NCBI GenBank assembly: GCA_937866945.1
Contig: CALMKU010000259.1
Coordinates: 1-42,786 of the forward strand
Origin: an uncultured Tolumonas sp.
Lineage (GTDB): Bacteria > Pseudomonadota > Gammaproteobacteria > Enterobacterales > Aeromonadaceae
Length of the DNA stretch: 42,786 nt
Direction of reading: 5' to 3'
Of the stretch, positions 25,943 through 35,587 are shown one piece after another. Below the pieces are notes generated by a model. The model made no database searches. It saw nothing but the letters and a program-made list of their open reading frames with translations, and was not told the origin of the DNA. The stretch's first letter is position 1. Every line of letters starts with the position of its first letter. The position numbers and the translations under genes were made by a program.

Positions 25943-27592
25943 ATGGCACAACATCCGCACGCAGGTAAACCAGCTCGCGTTGAAGACCTCACTAATATTC
26001 CACGTCTGGTCGCTGCTTATTATCTGAATAAACCTGATATGTCATTACCTGAACAACGCGTTGCCTTCGGTACCTCTGGGCACCGCGGCAGTTCGTTGCA
26101 CAATGCATTCACCGAGTCGCATATTCAGGCTGTCAGTCAGGCTTTGGCCGAGTATCGTCAGAGTAAGGGCATCTCTGGCCCGCTGTTTATTGGTATGGAT
26201 ACACACGCGTTGTCAGAAGCGGCACTGGCCAGCGCCGTACAAGTATTGGCAGCTAACGGTGTCCAGGTTCGCATTCAGCAAGGCTTAGGCTATACACCAA
26301 CCCCTGTTGTTTCTCATGCGATTCTGACATATAACCGCGCCGGTCATGCTGATCAGGCTGATGGTGTCGTGATCACTCCATCGCACAATCCACCGGAAGA
26401 TGGTGGTTTTAAATATAATCCGCCGCATGGTGGCCCAGCTGAAGGTGATATCACCAAGTGGGTGGAAGATCGTGCGAACCAGATCCTGGAAAACGGTTCT
26501 GTTGATGTGAAAGTAATGTCTTATGCAGCGGCGATTGCATCTGAGTTTGTGCAGGAACATGACTACGTTACCCCGTATGTGAATGATCTGGGTAATGTGC
26601 TGGATATGGAAGCAATTCGTAAATCGGGCATCAAAATTGGTGTTGATCCGTTGGGTGGTGCTGGCGTTGCCTACTGGGACGTGATTGCGAAAACCTATGG
26701 CCTGAATATCGAAGTCGTGAATTACCGGGTTGATCCGACCTTCTCGTTTATGACGCTGGATAAAGACGGCAAAATCCGTATGGATTGCTCGAGCCCTTGG
26801 GCGATGGCGAGCCTGATTGGTCTGAAAGACAAATTTGATATCGCATTGGGTAATGACCCGGATTATGATCGTCATGGTATAGTGACTAAATCAGGTCTGA
26901 TGAATCCGAATCATTATCTGGCGGTGGCGATCCAATATCTGTTTACCCATCGTCCTAACTGGCCAGCACAAGCTGCAGTAGGTAAGACACTGGTTTCTTC
27001 TTCGATCATTGATCGAGTGGCCGGGAAAATTGCTCGCAATCTGAAAGAAGTGCCGGTTGGCTTCAAATGGTTTGTCGATGGCCTGTTTGACGGCAGCTTT
27101 GGTTTCGGTGGTGAAGAGAGCGCGGGTGCTTCATTCCTGCGTAAAGACGGCACCGTTTGGACAACCGATAAAGACGGTTTCATTCTGGCTTTGCTGGCAG
27201 CAGAAATTATTGCTGTGACAGGCAAAGATCCGCAGCAGCTGTATGACGCGCTGACTGAAGAGTTTGGTGCGCCAGTGTATCGTCGTATCGATGCGCCAGC
27301 GAACACGGCACAGAAAGCGGTATTGTCTAAGTTGAGCCCAGATCTGGTTGAAGCAACCTCTTTGGCTGGTGAACCTATTCTGGCTAAACTGACCAAAGCA
27401 CCGGGTAACAACGCCGCAATTGGTGGTTTGAAAGTAGTAACTGAGAATGGCTGGTTTGCAGCTCGCCCGAGTGGCACTGAGTCTATCTACAAGATCTACA
27501 TGGAAAGCTTCAAAGGCGAAGAGCATCTGGATCTGATCCAGAAAGAGGCGCAACAGATTGTTTCTGCTGCGTTAGCTAAAGCTGGCGTATAG
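25943..27592 (+). CDS. pgm: Phosphoglucomutase
   Basis: A 549-residue enzyme (E. coli 546) that interconverts glucose 1-phosphate and glucose 6-phosphate. FGTSGHRG (about residue 42) contacts phosphate. [12 protein letters not shown] has the phosphoserine at about 147. [10 protein letters not shown] binds magnesium. [10 protein letters not shown] is the sugar-binding loop, and [12 protein letters not shown] is the distal phosphate loop. It follows seqA in an operon, with AGGAAG upstream. It links the sugar flow of the two PTS carriers in this window to glycogen and cell-surface sugars. Confidence 0.98.
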   Translation: MAQHPHAGKPARVEDLTNIPRLVAAYYLNKPDMSLPEQRVAFGTSGHRGSSLHNAFTESHIQAVSQALAEYRQSKGISGPLFIGMDTHALSEAALASAVQVLAANGVQVRIQQGLGYTPTPVVSHAILTYNRAGHADQADGVVITPSHNPPEDGGFKYNPPHGGPAEGDITKWVEDRANQILENGSVDVKVMSYAAAIASEFVQEHDYVTPYVNDLGNVLDMEAIRKSGIKIGVDPLGGAGVAYWDVIAKTYGLNIEVVNYRVDPTFSFMTLDKDGKIRMDCSSPWAMASLIGLKDKFDIALGNDPDYDRHGIVTKSGLMNPNHYLAVAIQYLFTHRPNWPAQAAVGKTLVSSSIIDRVAGKIARNLKEVPVGFKWFVDGLFDGSFGFGGEESAGASFLRKDGTVWTTDKDGFILALLAAEIIAVTGKDPQQLYDALTEEFGAPVYRRIDAPANTAQKAVLSKLSPDLVEATSLAGEPILAKLTKAPGNNAAIGGLKVVTENGWFAARPSGTESIYKIYMESFKGEEHLDLIQKEAQQIVSAALAKAGV

Positions 27593-27610
27593 TTTCTCCC
27601 TGCTAATGAA

Positions 27611-27634
27611 AAAGCCCTGAATTTTCAGGGCTTT
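27611..27634. terminator. Bidirectional terminator, pgm and sapF
   Basis: AAAGCCCTGA / TCAGGGCTTT, 10 bp with an ATTT loop. Both sides have T-runs, so it serves pgm on plus and the sap operon on minus. Confidence 0.93.
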
Positions 27635-27669
27635 TTGCTATCTGGTGTTTTGTCTAGCACCCGCAGAAA

Positions 27670-28455
27670 TTACAGCCGGTATTCGTGACCGTGGTTTTGG
27701 ATCAGTCGTTTGGTGACGTCATGCTGTGGATTGGCGAATACTTCGCTGGTCAGCCCGCTTTCAACGACTTCACCCTGATGCATGATCAAGACTTTATCAC
27801 TGATATGGCGCACCAGACCCAGATCGTTGGCAACGACAACGTAAGACAGCCCTAAGCGTTCTTGTAATTTCAGCAGCAAATTAACGATTTGTGAGCGCAT
27901 GGAGACATCCAGCATGGAAAAGGCTTCATCGGCCACGATAATTTTCGGATCAAGGATCAGCGCCCGCGCCAGCGCGACACGTTGTTTTTGCCCTAAAGAG
28001 ATCATCTGCGGATAAAACAGTGCATGTTCTGGCAATAAGCCAACCATCCGTAAGGTGTCGATCACCGTGTTCGCACGTTCTTCTTCCGTGAGATCAGTGT
28101 TCAGGCGTAATGGCGCTTCCAAAATTCGCCCGACCCGGAGTTGCGGATTAAGGGAGGAGTTCGGATCTTGGAAGATCATGCGGATCAATTTACAGCGTTT
28201 TTGTGTGTCTTCAAACGCAATTACTTCGCCGTTTACTTCAATTTCACCGGCGGTTGGGGGAACGACACCGGCCAATATTTTAGCCAGTGTACTTTTACCT
28301 GAACCGGTTTCACCAACCAGCGCCAGTGTTTCACCCTGTTCCAAAGTGAATGAAACATCTTTTAATACCTGCGCGGGTTTTCGTCGGAATAAGCCCACTC
28401 GGTTGATGAAGGTCTTGTTGATACCACTGACTTTCAGTAATGGTGTGGAGTTCAT
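27670..28455 (-). CDS. sapF: Peptide ABC transporter ATPase SapF
   Basis: A 261-residue ATPase (E. coli 268). Walker [11 protein letters not shown] is near residue 46. The signature is altered to [14 protein letters not shown], as in known SapF. Walker B with switch is [11 protein letters not shown], in which the usual DEP becomes DEA. With SapD it powers uptake of antimicrobial peptides and, in E. coli, is tied to putrescine export and to Trk potassium uptake. The frame is open to 28491, but the ATG at 28455 overlaps the sapD stop as ATGA and follows GGAGG. Confidence 0.95.
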   Translation of the reverse strand: MNSTPLLKVSGINKTFINRVGLFRRKPAQVLKDVSFTLEQGETLALVGETGSGKSTLAKILAGVVPPTAGEIEVNGEVIAFEDTQKRCKLIRMIFQDPNSSLNPQLRVGRILEAPLRLNTDLTEEERANTVIDTLRMVGLLPEHALFYPQMISLGQKQRVALARALILDPKIIVADEAFSMLDVSMRSQIVNLLLKLQERLGLSYVVVANDLGLVRHISDKVLIMHQGEVVESGLTSEVFANPQHDVTKRLIQNHGHEYRL

Positions 28456-29450
28456 CGGTTGGCGTCCTCCATATTCAGTGGGAAATGACAATAGAATTGA
28501 TGGCCTTTACTTTGGCTCACACCGGGCATGCGTACACACATTTTTTGTGCATACGGACAACGCGGCCCTAAACGGCAGCCGATAGGCAAATGCTGCAGAG
28601 GGGGAATCGAACCGGGCAGGGTGTTCAATGCCGATTTGTGCGGCAGATTTTGGCTAAAATCCGGTAACGAATTCAGCAGCGCATTGGTATAGGGATGATG
28701 CGGATTTTTTAGCACCAGTTCACGTGGGCCGGTTTCCACCATCTGGCCGCAATACATCACACTAATCGTATCCGCTAAATTGGCGATAGCATTTAAATCG
28801 TTACTGATCAGTAAAATGGTGGTGTGGTTAACCACATTCATTTTATCCAGCAAACGTAAAATCTGTGCCTGTGTTGTGGCTTCCATGGCGCTGATAGGTT
28901 CATCGGCGATCAAGAGTCTTGGTTTGACGGCGATAGCCATCGCGATCATAACTTTTTGACAGATCCCATCCGACAGCTCTAACGGGTAGGCGTTCAGGAC
29001 TTTGTCATGATCTTTAACGCCGACACGGTGCAGCAAGGCTTTAGCATGCTTTTTCCGCCAGAATGGCCATTGCCACCATTTGCCTTCAAACACTCGACTT
29101 GGAATAACTTCCATCAGCTGATCGCCAACCGGAATGGAAGGATCGAGACAAGATACAGGTTCCTGAAATATCATGGCGATGTTATTCGATAGGAATTGAC
29201 GACGCTGACGAGCCGTCAATTCGAGTAAGTTCACATCGCAGATCCGCAAGCGGTCAGCCGAAACATGCCAGTTATCTTTGGTAATGCCCACCAGCGCTTT
29301 GGCAACCAGACTTTTTCCTGAGCCTGACTCACCGACTAAACCGCGGACTTCACCCTCATTAATAGTCAGGCTTATTTTATCGACGACTTTCACTCGGCCT
29401 TGCGAAGTATCGATCTCAATGGTCAGATTACGAATATCCAATAACGGCAT
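28452..29450 (-). CDS. sapD: Peptide ABC transporter ATPase SapD
   Basis: A 332-residue ATPase (E. coli 330) of the oligopeptide type. Walker [15 protein letters not shown] is near residue 38, and Walker B is [12 protein letters not shown]. The signature is degenerate ([16 protein letters not shown]), typical for SapD. The oligopeptide C-terminal motif has four spaced cysteines ([15 protein letters not shown] to YCHF), which may bind Fe-S or zinc. In E. coli SapD alone supports TrkH/TrkG potassium uptake by binding ATP. It shares one base with sapC (TAATG). Confidence 0.95.
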   Translation of the reverse strand: MPLLDIRNLTIEIDTSQGRVKVVDKISLTINEGEVRGLVGESGSGKSLVAKALVGITKDNWHVSADRLRICDVNLLELTARQRRQFLSNNIAMIFQEPVSCLDPSIPVGDQLMEVIPSRVFEGKWWQWPFWRKKHAKALLHRVGVKDHDKVLNAYPLELSDGICQKVMIAMAIAVKPRLLIADEPISAMEATTQAQILRLLDKMNVVNHTTILLISNDLNAIANLADTISVMYCGQMVETGPRELVLKNPHHPYTNALLNSLPDFSQNLPHKSALNTLPGSIPPLQHLPIGCRLGPRCPYAQKMCVRMPGVSQSKGHQFYCHFPLNMEDANR

Positions 29451-30343
29451 TATTCCAGTCCTTGTTGCAGTGCTTTGCGCAGGCCATCACCGACCAGATT
29501 GGTGGCAACCACACTGAGCATGATTGCCAAACCTGGTAATGCCACGTTCCATGGCGAGATGTAGGCAAGGTCTAAACTGTCTGCGAGCATTGTGCCCCAT
29601 TCCGGTAACGGCGATTGCGCACCAATACCGAGAAAACAAACGGCGCTGATATCAAGGATGGCGGCAGAGAGCCCTCGCGTGGTCTGAGTGACTAACACAT
29701 CCAAAATGTTCGGTAAAATCGCGAGTCGCAGAATACGCCATGGTGTGGAACCGTCGAGCCTGACTGCAATGATATATTCTTTGCCCGCAATTTCGCGCAC
29801 GGCATTAAATGAGGCGCGAATGAACTGGGGGATCAATGCCAGCGTGATGGCGAGTAAGGCATTTTCGAGGCTAGCCCCCATTAATGACACCAGCACAATC
29901 GCCAATAGTAATGAGGGAACGGATAACAACACATCGAGCATATGATGCAAGATACTGGAGGCCAGACCACGTTGCATTGCCGCAAAAATGCCGATGCTGG
30001 AGCCTAAAAGCATTGCCAGCATGCAGGCCGTCAAGGCACTGCCGAAAGTCAGTTGTGCCCCGTAGAGCAAACGCGACAAAACATCCCGGCCTAAGTCATC
30101 GGTGCCTAAGAAATAGTGCAGAGAACCGGTTTCTTCCCATGATGGCGGTAACAACAGCGCATTCGCGTTTTGATCAAAGGGATCGTAACTGGACAGTGAT
30201 GAGCCCAGCAGAGCCATTCCGATAATAAAGATGAACATCCACAAACCGGCCATTGCCATGGAGTTCTGACGAAAATTCTGCCAGGTCTGAGCCAGCGGCG
30301 AAGGTATGCGGATTTCGGGATAAATTCTAACCTTGCTGGGCAT
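29450..30343 (-). CDS. sapC: Peptide ABC transporter permease SapC
   Basis: A 297-residue permease (E. coli 296) of the DppC type. A hydrophobic span at about 30-50 is followed by a periplasmic stretch holding [19 protein letters not shown] (about residues 77-95), and then five more spans. The cytoplasmic EAA loop is visible as [20 protein letters not shown], which contacts the ATPases. It overlaps sapB by 17 nt, so starts and stops are coupled. Confidence 0.95.
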   Translation of the reverse strand: MPSKVRIYPEIRIPSPLAQTWQNFRQNSMAMAGLWMFIFIIGMALLGSSLSSYDPFDQNANALLLPPSWEETGSLHYFLGTDDLGRDVLSRLLYGAQLTFGSALTACMLAMLLGSSIGIFAAMQRGLASSILHHMLDVLLSVPSLLLAIVLVSLMGASLENALLAITLALIPQFIRASFNAVREIAGKEYIIAVRLDGSTPWRILRLAILPNILDVLVTQTTRGLSAAILDISAVCFLGIGAQSPLPEWGTMLADSLDLAYISPWNVALPGLAIMLSVVATNLVGDGLRKALQQGLE

Positions 30344-31289
30344 ACATCGCTTTCCTTTTGGCTGGATAGAACAGGACGGTCAGCAATTCAGAAAAGACAT
30401 TGATGACGATAAGCGTAATGGCAATAACCAACATGCAGGCCAGCACGGAAGCAAAATCGCGGGCACTGATGCTGCTGACCAGCCAACGGCCAAGCCCCGG
30501 CCATTCAAACATCTGTTCGGTAATGATTGCCGAGGTCACGATAGTACCGAATTGCATACTCATCATCGGTAAAATCGGGGGCAGGGCATTGCGCAGACCA
30601 TGGCTAAATACCACGTACCAGGTCGAACGTCCGCGGCTGAGCGCCGCTTTGATATAGCTTTGCCCCATAACATCACTCAGTGAGCTACGTACTAAGCGGA
30701 TCACTTCGGTGGTCGTGACTAACGCCAATACGCTGGCGGGTAATACTAAGTGTTGCAGCGCATCTAATAACGCTGCCATGCGGTATGGCTTATCAGATAG
30801 CCAACAATCGAGCAGGCTGAACCCGGTAACTGGGGTGATTTGATACAGTAAGCTCAATTGCCCGGAAGAGGGGAACCAGCCCAGCTGCATTGCCAGCGTC
30901 ATGATCAATAGCGTTGCCAGCCAGTAAATAGGAATAGAAAAACCCAGTAAACTGAGATTGGATATGATCAGATCCGGCAGACGATTACGGTACAGCGCAG
31001 CCAGCATACCTAAGGTGATACCGACGATAGTGGCAAGAAAAATACCGGCCAACGCAAGCCCTAATGTGGCAGGCAGATAGGCGAGCACACTGTCTAATAC
31101 CGGTTCACCGGTGACGCTGGATATGCCCCATTGTCCTTGCAGGAAATGCTCTACGAATTGGAAATAACCACCGATGAGATCGGCGGTATTTTCATTATCG
31201 ATATGGCGATCCATGCCATAGGCCAGCAAGCTCAAAATGAGCAGCGTAAAAAACAATAAGCTTAAACGGCGCAATGTGTAAATCAGCAT
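30327..31289 (-). CDS. sapB: Peptide ABC transporter permease SapB
   Basis: A 320-residue permease (E. coli 321) of the DppB type. Six hydrophobic spans are apparent, beginning LFFTLLILSLLAYGM. The EAA-loop equivalent is RSSLSDVMGQSYIKAALSRG at about residues 208-227. It is 3 nt downstream of sapA. With SapC it forms the membrane channel. Confidence 0.95.
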   Translation of the reverse strand: MLIYTLRRLSLLFFTLLILSLLAYGMDRHIDNENTADLIGGYFQFVEHFLQGQWGISSVTGEPVLDSVLAYLPATLGLALAGIFLATIVGITLGMLAALYRNRLPDLIISNLSLLGFSIPIYWLATLLIMTLAMQLGWFPSSGQLSLLYQITPVTGFSLLDCWLSDKPYRMAALLDALQHLVLPASVLALVTTTEVIRLVRSSLSDVMGQSYIKAALSRGRSTWYVVFSHGLRNALPPILPMMSMQFGTIVTSAIITEQMFEWPGLGRWLVSSISARDFASVLACMLVIAITLIVINVFSELLTVLFYPAKRKAMYAQQG

Positions 31290-31292
31290 ACT

Positions 31293-32906
31293 TTACTCCC
31301 GATAAGCCTTTTTAAATGAAACCCCACCGGTGGGCGGAATGACGATATTGTGCATGTTTCGCCAGTAAGCACTTACCATCAGGGCATGTGCCAGAGGGAT
31401 CACCGGAACATGCTGATAGATCATTTCCTGACTGAGCTGATATTCAAAGATCCGCTGTGACAGACGTTGGGTTGCCAATGCCTTGTTCAGATGATCGTCG
31501 AATTCAGGATTACACCAGTCTGAGTAATTATTACCGTCTTTCTTCATTGCTTCACAGCTGAGCAATGGTCGCAGGAAATTATCTGGATCCGCATTGTCTG
31601 CCGCCCATGATAGTAAGGCTAAATCATGTTTTCCTTCCTGCAAGCTTGAGCGCATGATAAGCCAGCGGGTTTCCACCAATTGAACATTGATGCCAATGCG
31701 AGCTAAATCACCGCGGATCAACTGAGCCGTTTTCGACGCATTAGGGTTATAAGTTTTGGCTGCTGGTTGCACCCACATGGTGATATCCATGCCATCCGGG
31801 TAACCGGCTTTAGCCAATAGTGCGCGAGCCTGCTCGGGATCGTAATAATATTCGTCCAGATTGGGATGATGCGCCCAAGAGGCCGGTGGCAATAAGCTTG
31901 ATGCCGTTTCCCCGGTATCGTAAAACACCGCCTGTTGCAGGTTGTCGCGGTTGATAGCCATCGCAATAGCCCGACGAACACGCACATCGTTCAGCGGTTT
32001 TTTGCTGGTATTCAATGCCAGATAGGTTGTATTCATATTGCTCTGAATATCCAAATCTGTGTGCTGATTATTACGAATAAACGGTAACTGGCTGGCCGCA
32101 GGAGTCGCAATTACCTGACATTCACCGGTAAATAATTTCGCTAATCGTTTAGATGCGCGAGGCGTGTAGTCAAAGACCAACTGTTCCAGCCGAGGAACTT
32201 GATCCCAGTAATTGGCATTTTTTCCTAACCGCAAATATTCATCCGGACGTTGTTCCAATAATTGAAATGGCCCCGTTCCGATGGGTAAATCATCAATATT
32301 TTGCAAATCACCATGTTGACGCTGCAAATATGCCCCATATTCAGCAGATAAAATCACGGCATAATCACTGGCCAATGTAGCCATGAATGAAGCATCTGGA
32401 TAACGAAGCACAAATTGCACCTGATAATCGGTGACTTTTTTTACATCCTGTACGACTTCGGAAAACTGTCGGTTATCAAAAAATGGATAACGGGTGCCGG
32501 ACACCGCATGAAACGGATGTGTTTGATCGAGAATACGCTGGAAGCTGAACACGACATCATCGGCATTAAATAGCCGCTGCGGGGTAAACCAGCTTGTATG
32601 GTGGAACGAGACATTCCGGCGTAAATTGAAGGTATAAATCAGACCACTACGGCTGATGCTCCAGTTTTCTGCCAAGGCGCCATCCAGACGTTGTGTGTCA
32701 GGATTTATCTCAATCAGGCGGTTATAGACTTGTTGTGACAGTGAAGCAACAAAAGGGCTGGAACCCAGTATTTGCGGATTTAAATGCTGGCTGAAACTGT
32801 CAACGCAATAAACAGCGCCGCTGGTTTTGGCTGATTCTGCAGGTTTGCAGCCGGTGAGCAGTAATATTATTGCTCCCAAACAGTGCATTAATGAAAAAAG
32901 TTTCAT
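31293..32906 (-). CDS. sapA: Peptide-binding lipoprotein SapA
   Basis: A 537-residue family-5 solute-binding protein (E. coli 547). From the chosen start, residues 1-20 form a lipoprotein signal with the lipobox LTGC, so Cys20 is likely lipidated. That differs from E. coli SapA, which is soluble in the periplasm. AVYCVDSFSQHLNPQILGSSP and the family signature (LAENWSIS, YTFNLRRNVSFH) follow. SapA binds cationic peptides, and haem in Haemophilus. The frame is open from 32936, but the ATG at 32906 has GGAT upstream and puts the signal at the N-terminus. It heads the sap operon. Confidence 0.93.
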   Translation of the reverse strand: MKLFSLMHCLGAIILLLTGCKPAESAKTSGAVYCVDSFSQHLNPQILGSSPFVASLSQQVYNRLIEINPDTQRLDGALAENWSISRSGLIYTFNLRRNVSFHHTSWFTPQRLFNADDVVFSFQRILDQTHPFHAVSGTRYPFFDNRQFSEVVQDVKKVTDYQVQFVLRYPDASFMATLASDYAVILSAEYGAYLQRQHGDLQNIDDLPIGTGPFQLLEQRPDEYLRLGKNANYWDQVPRLEQLVFDYTPRASKRLAKLFTGECQVIATPAASQLPFIRNNQHTDLDIQSNMNTTYLALNTSKKPLNDVRVRRAIAMAINRDNLQQAVFYDTGETASSLLPPASWAHHPNLDEYYYDPEQARALLAKAGYPDGMDITMWVQPAAKTYNPNASKTAQLIRGDLARIGINVQLVETRWLIMRSSLQEGKHDLALLSWAADNADPDNFLRPLLSCEAMKKDGNNYSDWCNPEFDDHLNKALATQRLSQRIFEYQLSQEMIYQHVPVIPLAHALMVSAYWRNMHNIVIPPTGGVSFKKAYRE

Positions 32907-32951
32907 ACGACATCCGTGACTGATAGGCTGAGACAACCGCCACGATTGGCG

Positions 32952-32979
32952 TTGACTACGTCTAAGTGCTGATTATAAC
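32952..32979. promoter_or_regulatory. Overlapping divergent promoters, ycjX and sapA
   Basis: On plus, TTGACT (32952-32957), a 16-nt spacer and TATAAC (32974-32979) point to ycjX. On minus, TATAAT is read from 32972-32977 for sapA. The two -10 elements overlap, so the polymerases would compete. The minus -35 is weak. Confidence 0.5.
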
Positions 32980-33053
32980 GCGAGTTATCCTTCAGTGCTT
33001 GTCTGAGATGAGCTGCATTCTCATACTACTAAGTGAGAGACGAAAAACTGTAG

Positions 33054-34481
33054 ATGGCGGAGGTAACTGTGCTGCAGCGGGAACGATGGCTGAATTTGCA
33101 ACGTAAAGCAGATACGTTATGGCAACGTACCTGGGATCGTCATTTACGCCTGGCTGTAACCGGGTTGGCTCGCAGCGGCAAGACCGCGTTTGTCACGGCG
33201 TTGATCCAACAACTGGAGCAGGCAGGGTTTAGCGCAAAATTACCGCATTGGCAGGTTTTGCAGCAGGGGCGTTTGCTGGGGGCTCAGCAGGTGGTGCAAA
33301 CGCATCATCACATCCCGACCTTTGGTTATTCGCAGGCATTATCGATGCTGGCGTCCGATCCACCGCAATGGCCGGAACCTACGCAAACACTCAGTGAAAT
33401 CCGCTTAGAACTACGCTTTCGCAGTCAGCAGTTATTGCGACAAAAAATCGGCAATGATGTTTGTCGTCTCTATCTGGATATCGTGGATTACCCTGGTGAA
33501 TGGTTGCTGGATCTCCCGCTGCTGGAGCTGAGTTATGCGCAGTGGAGTGAGCAGATCCGTGAGCAATTACAATCCCCGCAACGCCGGCAACTGGCGGAGA
33601 AATGGCTACAAGCCGGAGAGCATTGGTCGGCGGCACAACCATTTTCTGCAGTGGTCGATGAAGTCAGACACGTCTCGGCACTCTATACGCAATATCTGCA
33701 TGATTGTCGGCAGCAGCTTGGCTTGCAAAGTATTCAGCCCGGTCGTTTTGTGTTGCCCGGCGAATTTGCTGGCGCTCCGTTATTGCAATTTGTACCGTGG
33801 CTGTGGGCGAATCCGACCTCATCGTCGACCAGCGAGTCATTGTATGGGCTGCTGGAATCTCGCTTTGAAGCCTATAAAGAACATGTCGTAAAACCGTTTT
33901 ATCGCGATCATTTCTCCAGTTTTGATCGGCAGATCGTGCTGGTCGATTGTTTACAGCCCTTAAAGATTAGCCGCGATGCCATCTATGACTTACGCGATAC
34001 GCTCGGTCAGTTACTGCAGAGCTTTCAGTATGGTAATAGCCACTGGTGGCAGCGCTTGTTTTCGCCGCGCATTGATAAATTACTGTTTGTGGCGAGCAAA
34101 GCAGATCATGTCACACCTGAACAGCATCCTGCTTTACTGAGTCTATTACGTGAACTGGTGCATCCGGGTTTGGCGCGAGCCCGGTTTGAAGGGATCTCGC
34201 TGGAATGCATGGCGATGGCGGCTATTCGGGCCAGTGAATATCATCAGGTAGACTATAACGGGCAACCATTAACGGTGTTGCATGGTACTGATATGACGGG
34301 GCATGAGTTAGCTATTTTCCCCGGCGTTATTCCTGCCCGTATCCCAGAGCCGGATTTTTGGCCCAATTCATCATTACGCTTAACCGATCTTCGGCCACCG
34401 ATGTGGAACAATGCGCAAGCCAGACCGCACATCCGGCTGGATCAGGTTTTGGAATATTTGCTGGGAGATAAAATGCAATGA
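33054..34481 (+). CDS. ycjX: YcjX family P-loop NTPase
   Basis: A 475-residue protein (E. coli YcjX 465). A P-loop GLARSGKTAF lies at about residue 37, in a GTPase-like fold. LYLDIVDYPGEWLLDLP gives a switch II-like DYPG motif, and ASKADHVT is a base-recognition-like motif. The family is often induced by heat or envelope stress and sits with ycjF; its exact role is unknown. The ATG at 33054 has no ribosome-binding site. A GTG five codons later (33069) follows GGAGG at 5 nt and may be the true start. YcjF overlaps by 4 nt. Confidence 0.92.
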   Translation: MAEVTVLQRERWLNLQRKADTLWQRTWDRHLRLAVTGLARSGKTAFVTALIQQLEQAGFSAKLPHWQVLQQGRLLGAQQVVQTHHHIPTFGYSQALSMLASDPPQWPEPTQTLSEIRLELRFRSQQLLRQKIGNDVCRLYLDIVDYPGEWLLDLPLLELSYAQWSEQIREQLQSPQRRQLAEKWLQAGEHWSAAQPFSAVVDEVRHVSALYTQYLHDCRQQLGLQSIQPGRFVLPGEFAGAPLLQFVPWLWANPTSSSTSESLYGLLESRFEAYKEHVVKPFYRDHFSSFDRQIVLVDCLQPLKISRDAIYDLRDTLGQLLQSFQYGNSHWWQRLFSPRIDKLLFVASKADHVTPEQHPALLSLLRELVHPGLARARFEGISLECMAMAAIRASEYHQVDYNGQPLTVLHGTDMTGHELAIFPGVIPARIPEPDFWPNSSLRLTDLRPPMWNNAQARPHIRLDQVLEYLLGDKMQ

Positions 34482-35545
34482 AGCAACCAGCGCACACATC
34501 CGAAGTTAAAACAGCGATAGAAATTCCTGTCGAGTTGTTAACTCAGCGCACTATGGCAACAGAAACTCCTCCGGTAGAGATCGTGCCGGCACAATTAAAT
34601 GAATCTTCTCTCTATGACGATGCAGATATTGAGTCAGAAGATTCAGCATTAGCGCCATCACCAACCGCTGGCTGGTTACGCTGGGGGGCTGGTGGTGTTG
34701 TCGCATTATCGCTGTTGGAGGCAGGCCATTTTCTCTATCAGCAGTGGTTGCAAAGTTACTGGTGGGGTGGGGCATGGTCAGCGGCTATTGGTTGTTTGTT
34801 CGTTGGCGGGGGGGCTGCGTTATGGCGCGAATATCGTGTACTGCGTCGTTTACGTGGCAATCTGCAATCACGTGAACAAGCGGAACTATTGAGAAAAGAG
34901 AAGCAACATGGCAACGCACAAGCATTTTGTCGGCAATTAGCCAATGAACTGCAATTACAAAACTTACCCGGTTATCAGCAATGGTTAGCGCATATTGAAT
35001 CACATCATGGCGACAGTGAAGTGCTGGCGTTATTTAGCCAATTTGTATTGCGCCCTCTGGATGACAAAGCGCTGCAACTGGTGCTGAAATCCAGCAGCCA
35101 AACGGCATTGCTGGTGGCGGCAAGCCCATTGGCATTGGCGGATATGTTATTCGTTCTGTGGCGCAATCTGAAAATGCTGCGTGATATTGCCAATATCTAT
35201 CAGATCCCACTCGGGTATTGGGGGCAAATTCGTCTGATCCGACAGATAGTCCGGAATATGGTGTTTGCCGGTGCTACTGAGTTGGTGACCGAGCTGGGCA
35301 CTGACTGGTTTAGTGCGGAGTTAACGTCAAAATTATCGGCTAAATTGGCACAAGGGCTGGGGAGTGGTGTGTTATCCGCCCGCTTAGGCGTGAATGCCAT
35401 TCAGACATGCCGTCCACTGCTGATGTTACCGGATGAAAAACCGAAATTATCACAGATCAGAAAAGCGTTATTAACACGCTTAAGCTCAACGGTTGGTCAG
35501 TTTTTTACCGGGAAGAGTGCTGATGACGAAGGCCAGAAAAGATAA
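34478..35545 (+). CDS. ycjF: YcjF (DUF697) inner-membrane protein
   Basis: A 355-residue membrane protein (E. coli YcjF 353). A long acidic, disordered N-terminus (about 1-60) is followed by two spans at about 67-110 (GWLRWGAGGVVALSLLEAGHF; WSAAIGCLFVGGGAALW). A helical soluble part and a hydrophobic stretch (ALLVAASPLALADMLFVLW) follow. The DUF697 core carries NMVFAGATELVTELGTDWFS. It starts within ycjX (ATGA overlap), so the two are one unit. YcjF may anchor YcjX at the membrane; that is inference from the conserved pairing. Confidence 0.92.
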   Translation: MKQPAHTSEVKTAIEIPVELLTQRTMATETPPVEIVPAQLNESSLYDDADIESEDSALAPSPTAGWLRWGAGGVVALSLLEAGHFLYQQWLQSYWWGGAWSAAIGCLFVGGGAALWREYRVLRRLRGNLQSREQAELLRKEKQHGNAQAFCRQLANELQLQNLPGYQQWLAHIESHHGDSEVLALFSQFVLRPLDDKALQLVLKSSSQTALLVAASPLALADMLFVLWRNLKMLRDIANIYQIPLGYWGQIRLIRQIVRNMVFAGATELVTELGTDWFSAELTSKLSAKLAQGLGSGVLSARLGVNAIQTCRPLLMLPDEKPKLSQIRKALLTRLSSTVGQFFTGKSADDEGQKR

Positions 35546-35570
35546 AACCGGCGGGTAAACCGGTTTTATC
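35541..35570. terminator. Bidirectional terminator overlapping the ycjF stop
   Basis: GATAAAACCGG / CCGGTTTTATC, 11 bp with an 8-nt loop. The ycjF stop codon lies in the left arm. It serves ycjF and the sensor kinase gene, with modest T-runs inside the stem. Confidence 0.75.
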
Positions 35571-35587
35571 TGACCTCGGAAGGCGAT

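Noticed and set aside
26285-26875. 196-codon ORF antisense to pgm
   Set aside because: It is inside the conserved pgm core and rich in Arg, His and Ile. It has no recognisable motif or start signal.
26914-27477. 187-codon ORF antisense to pgm
   Set aside because: It is another shadow of pgm on the other strand, with low-complexity Ser/Ala/Pro composition.
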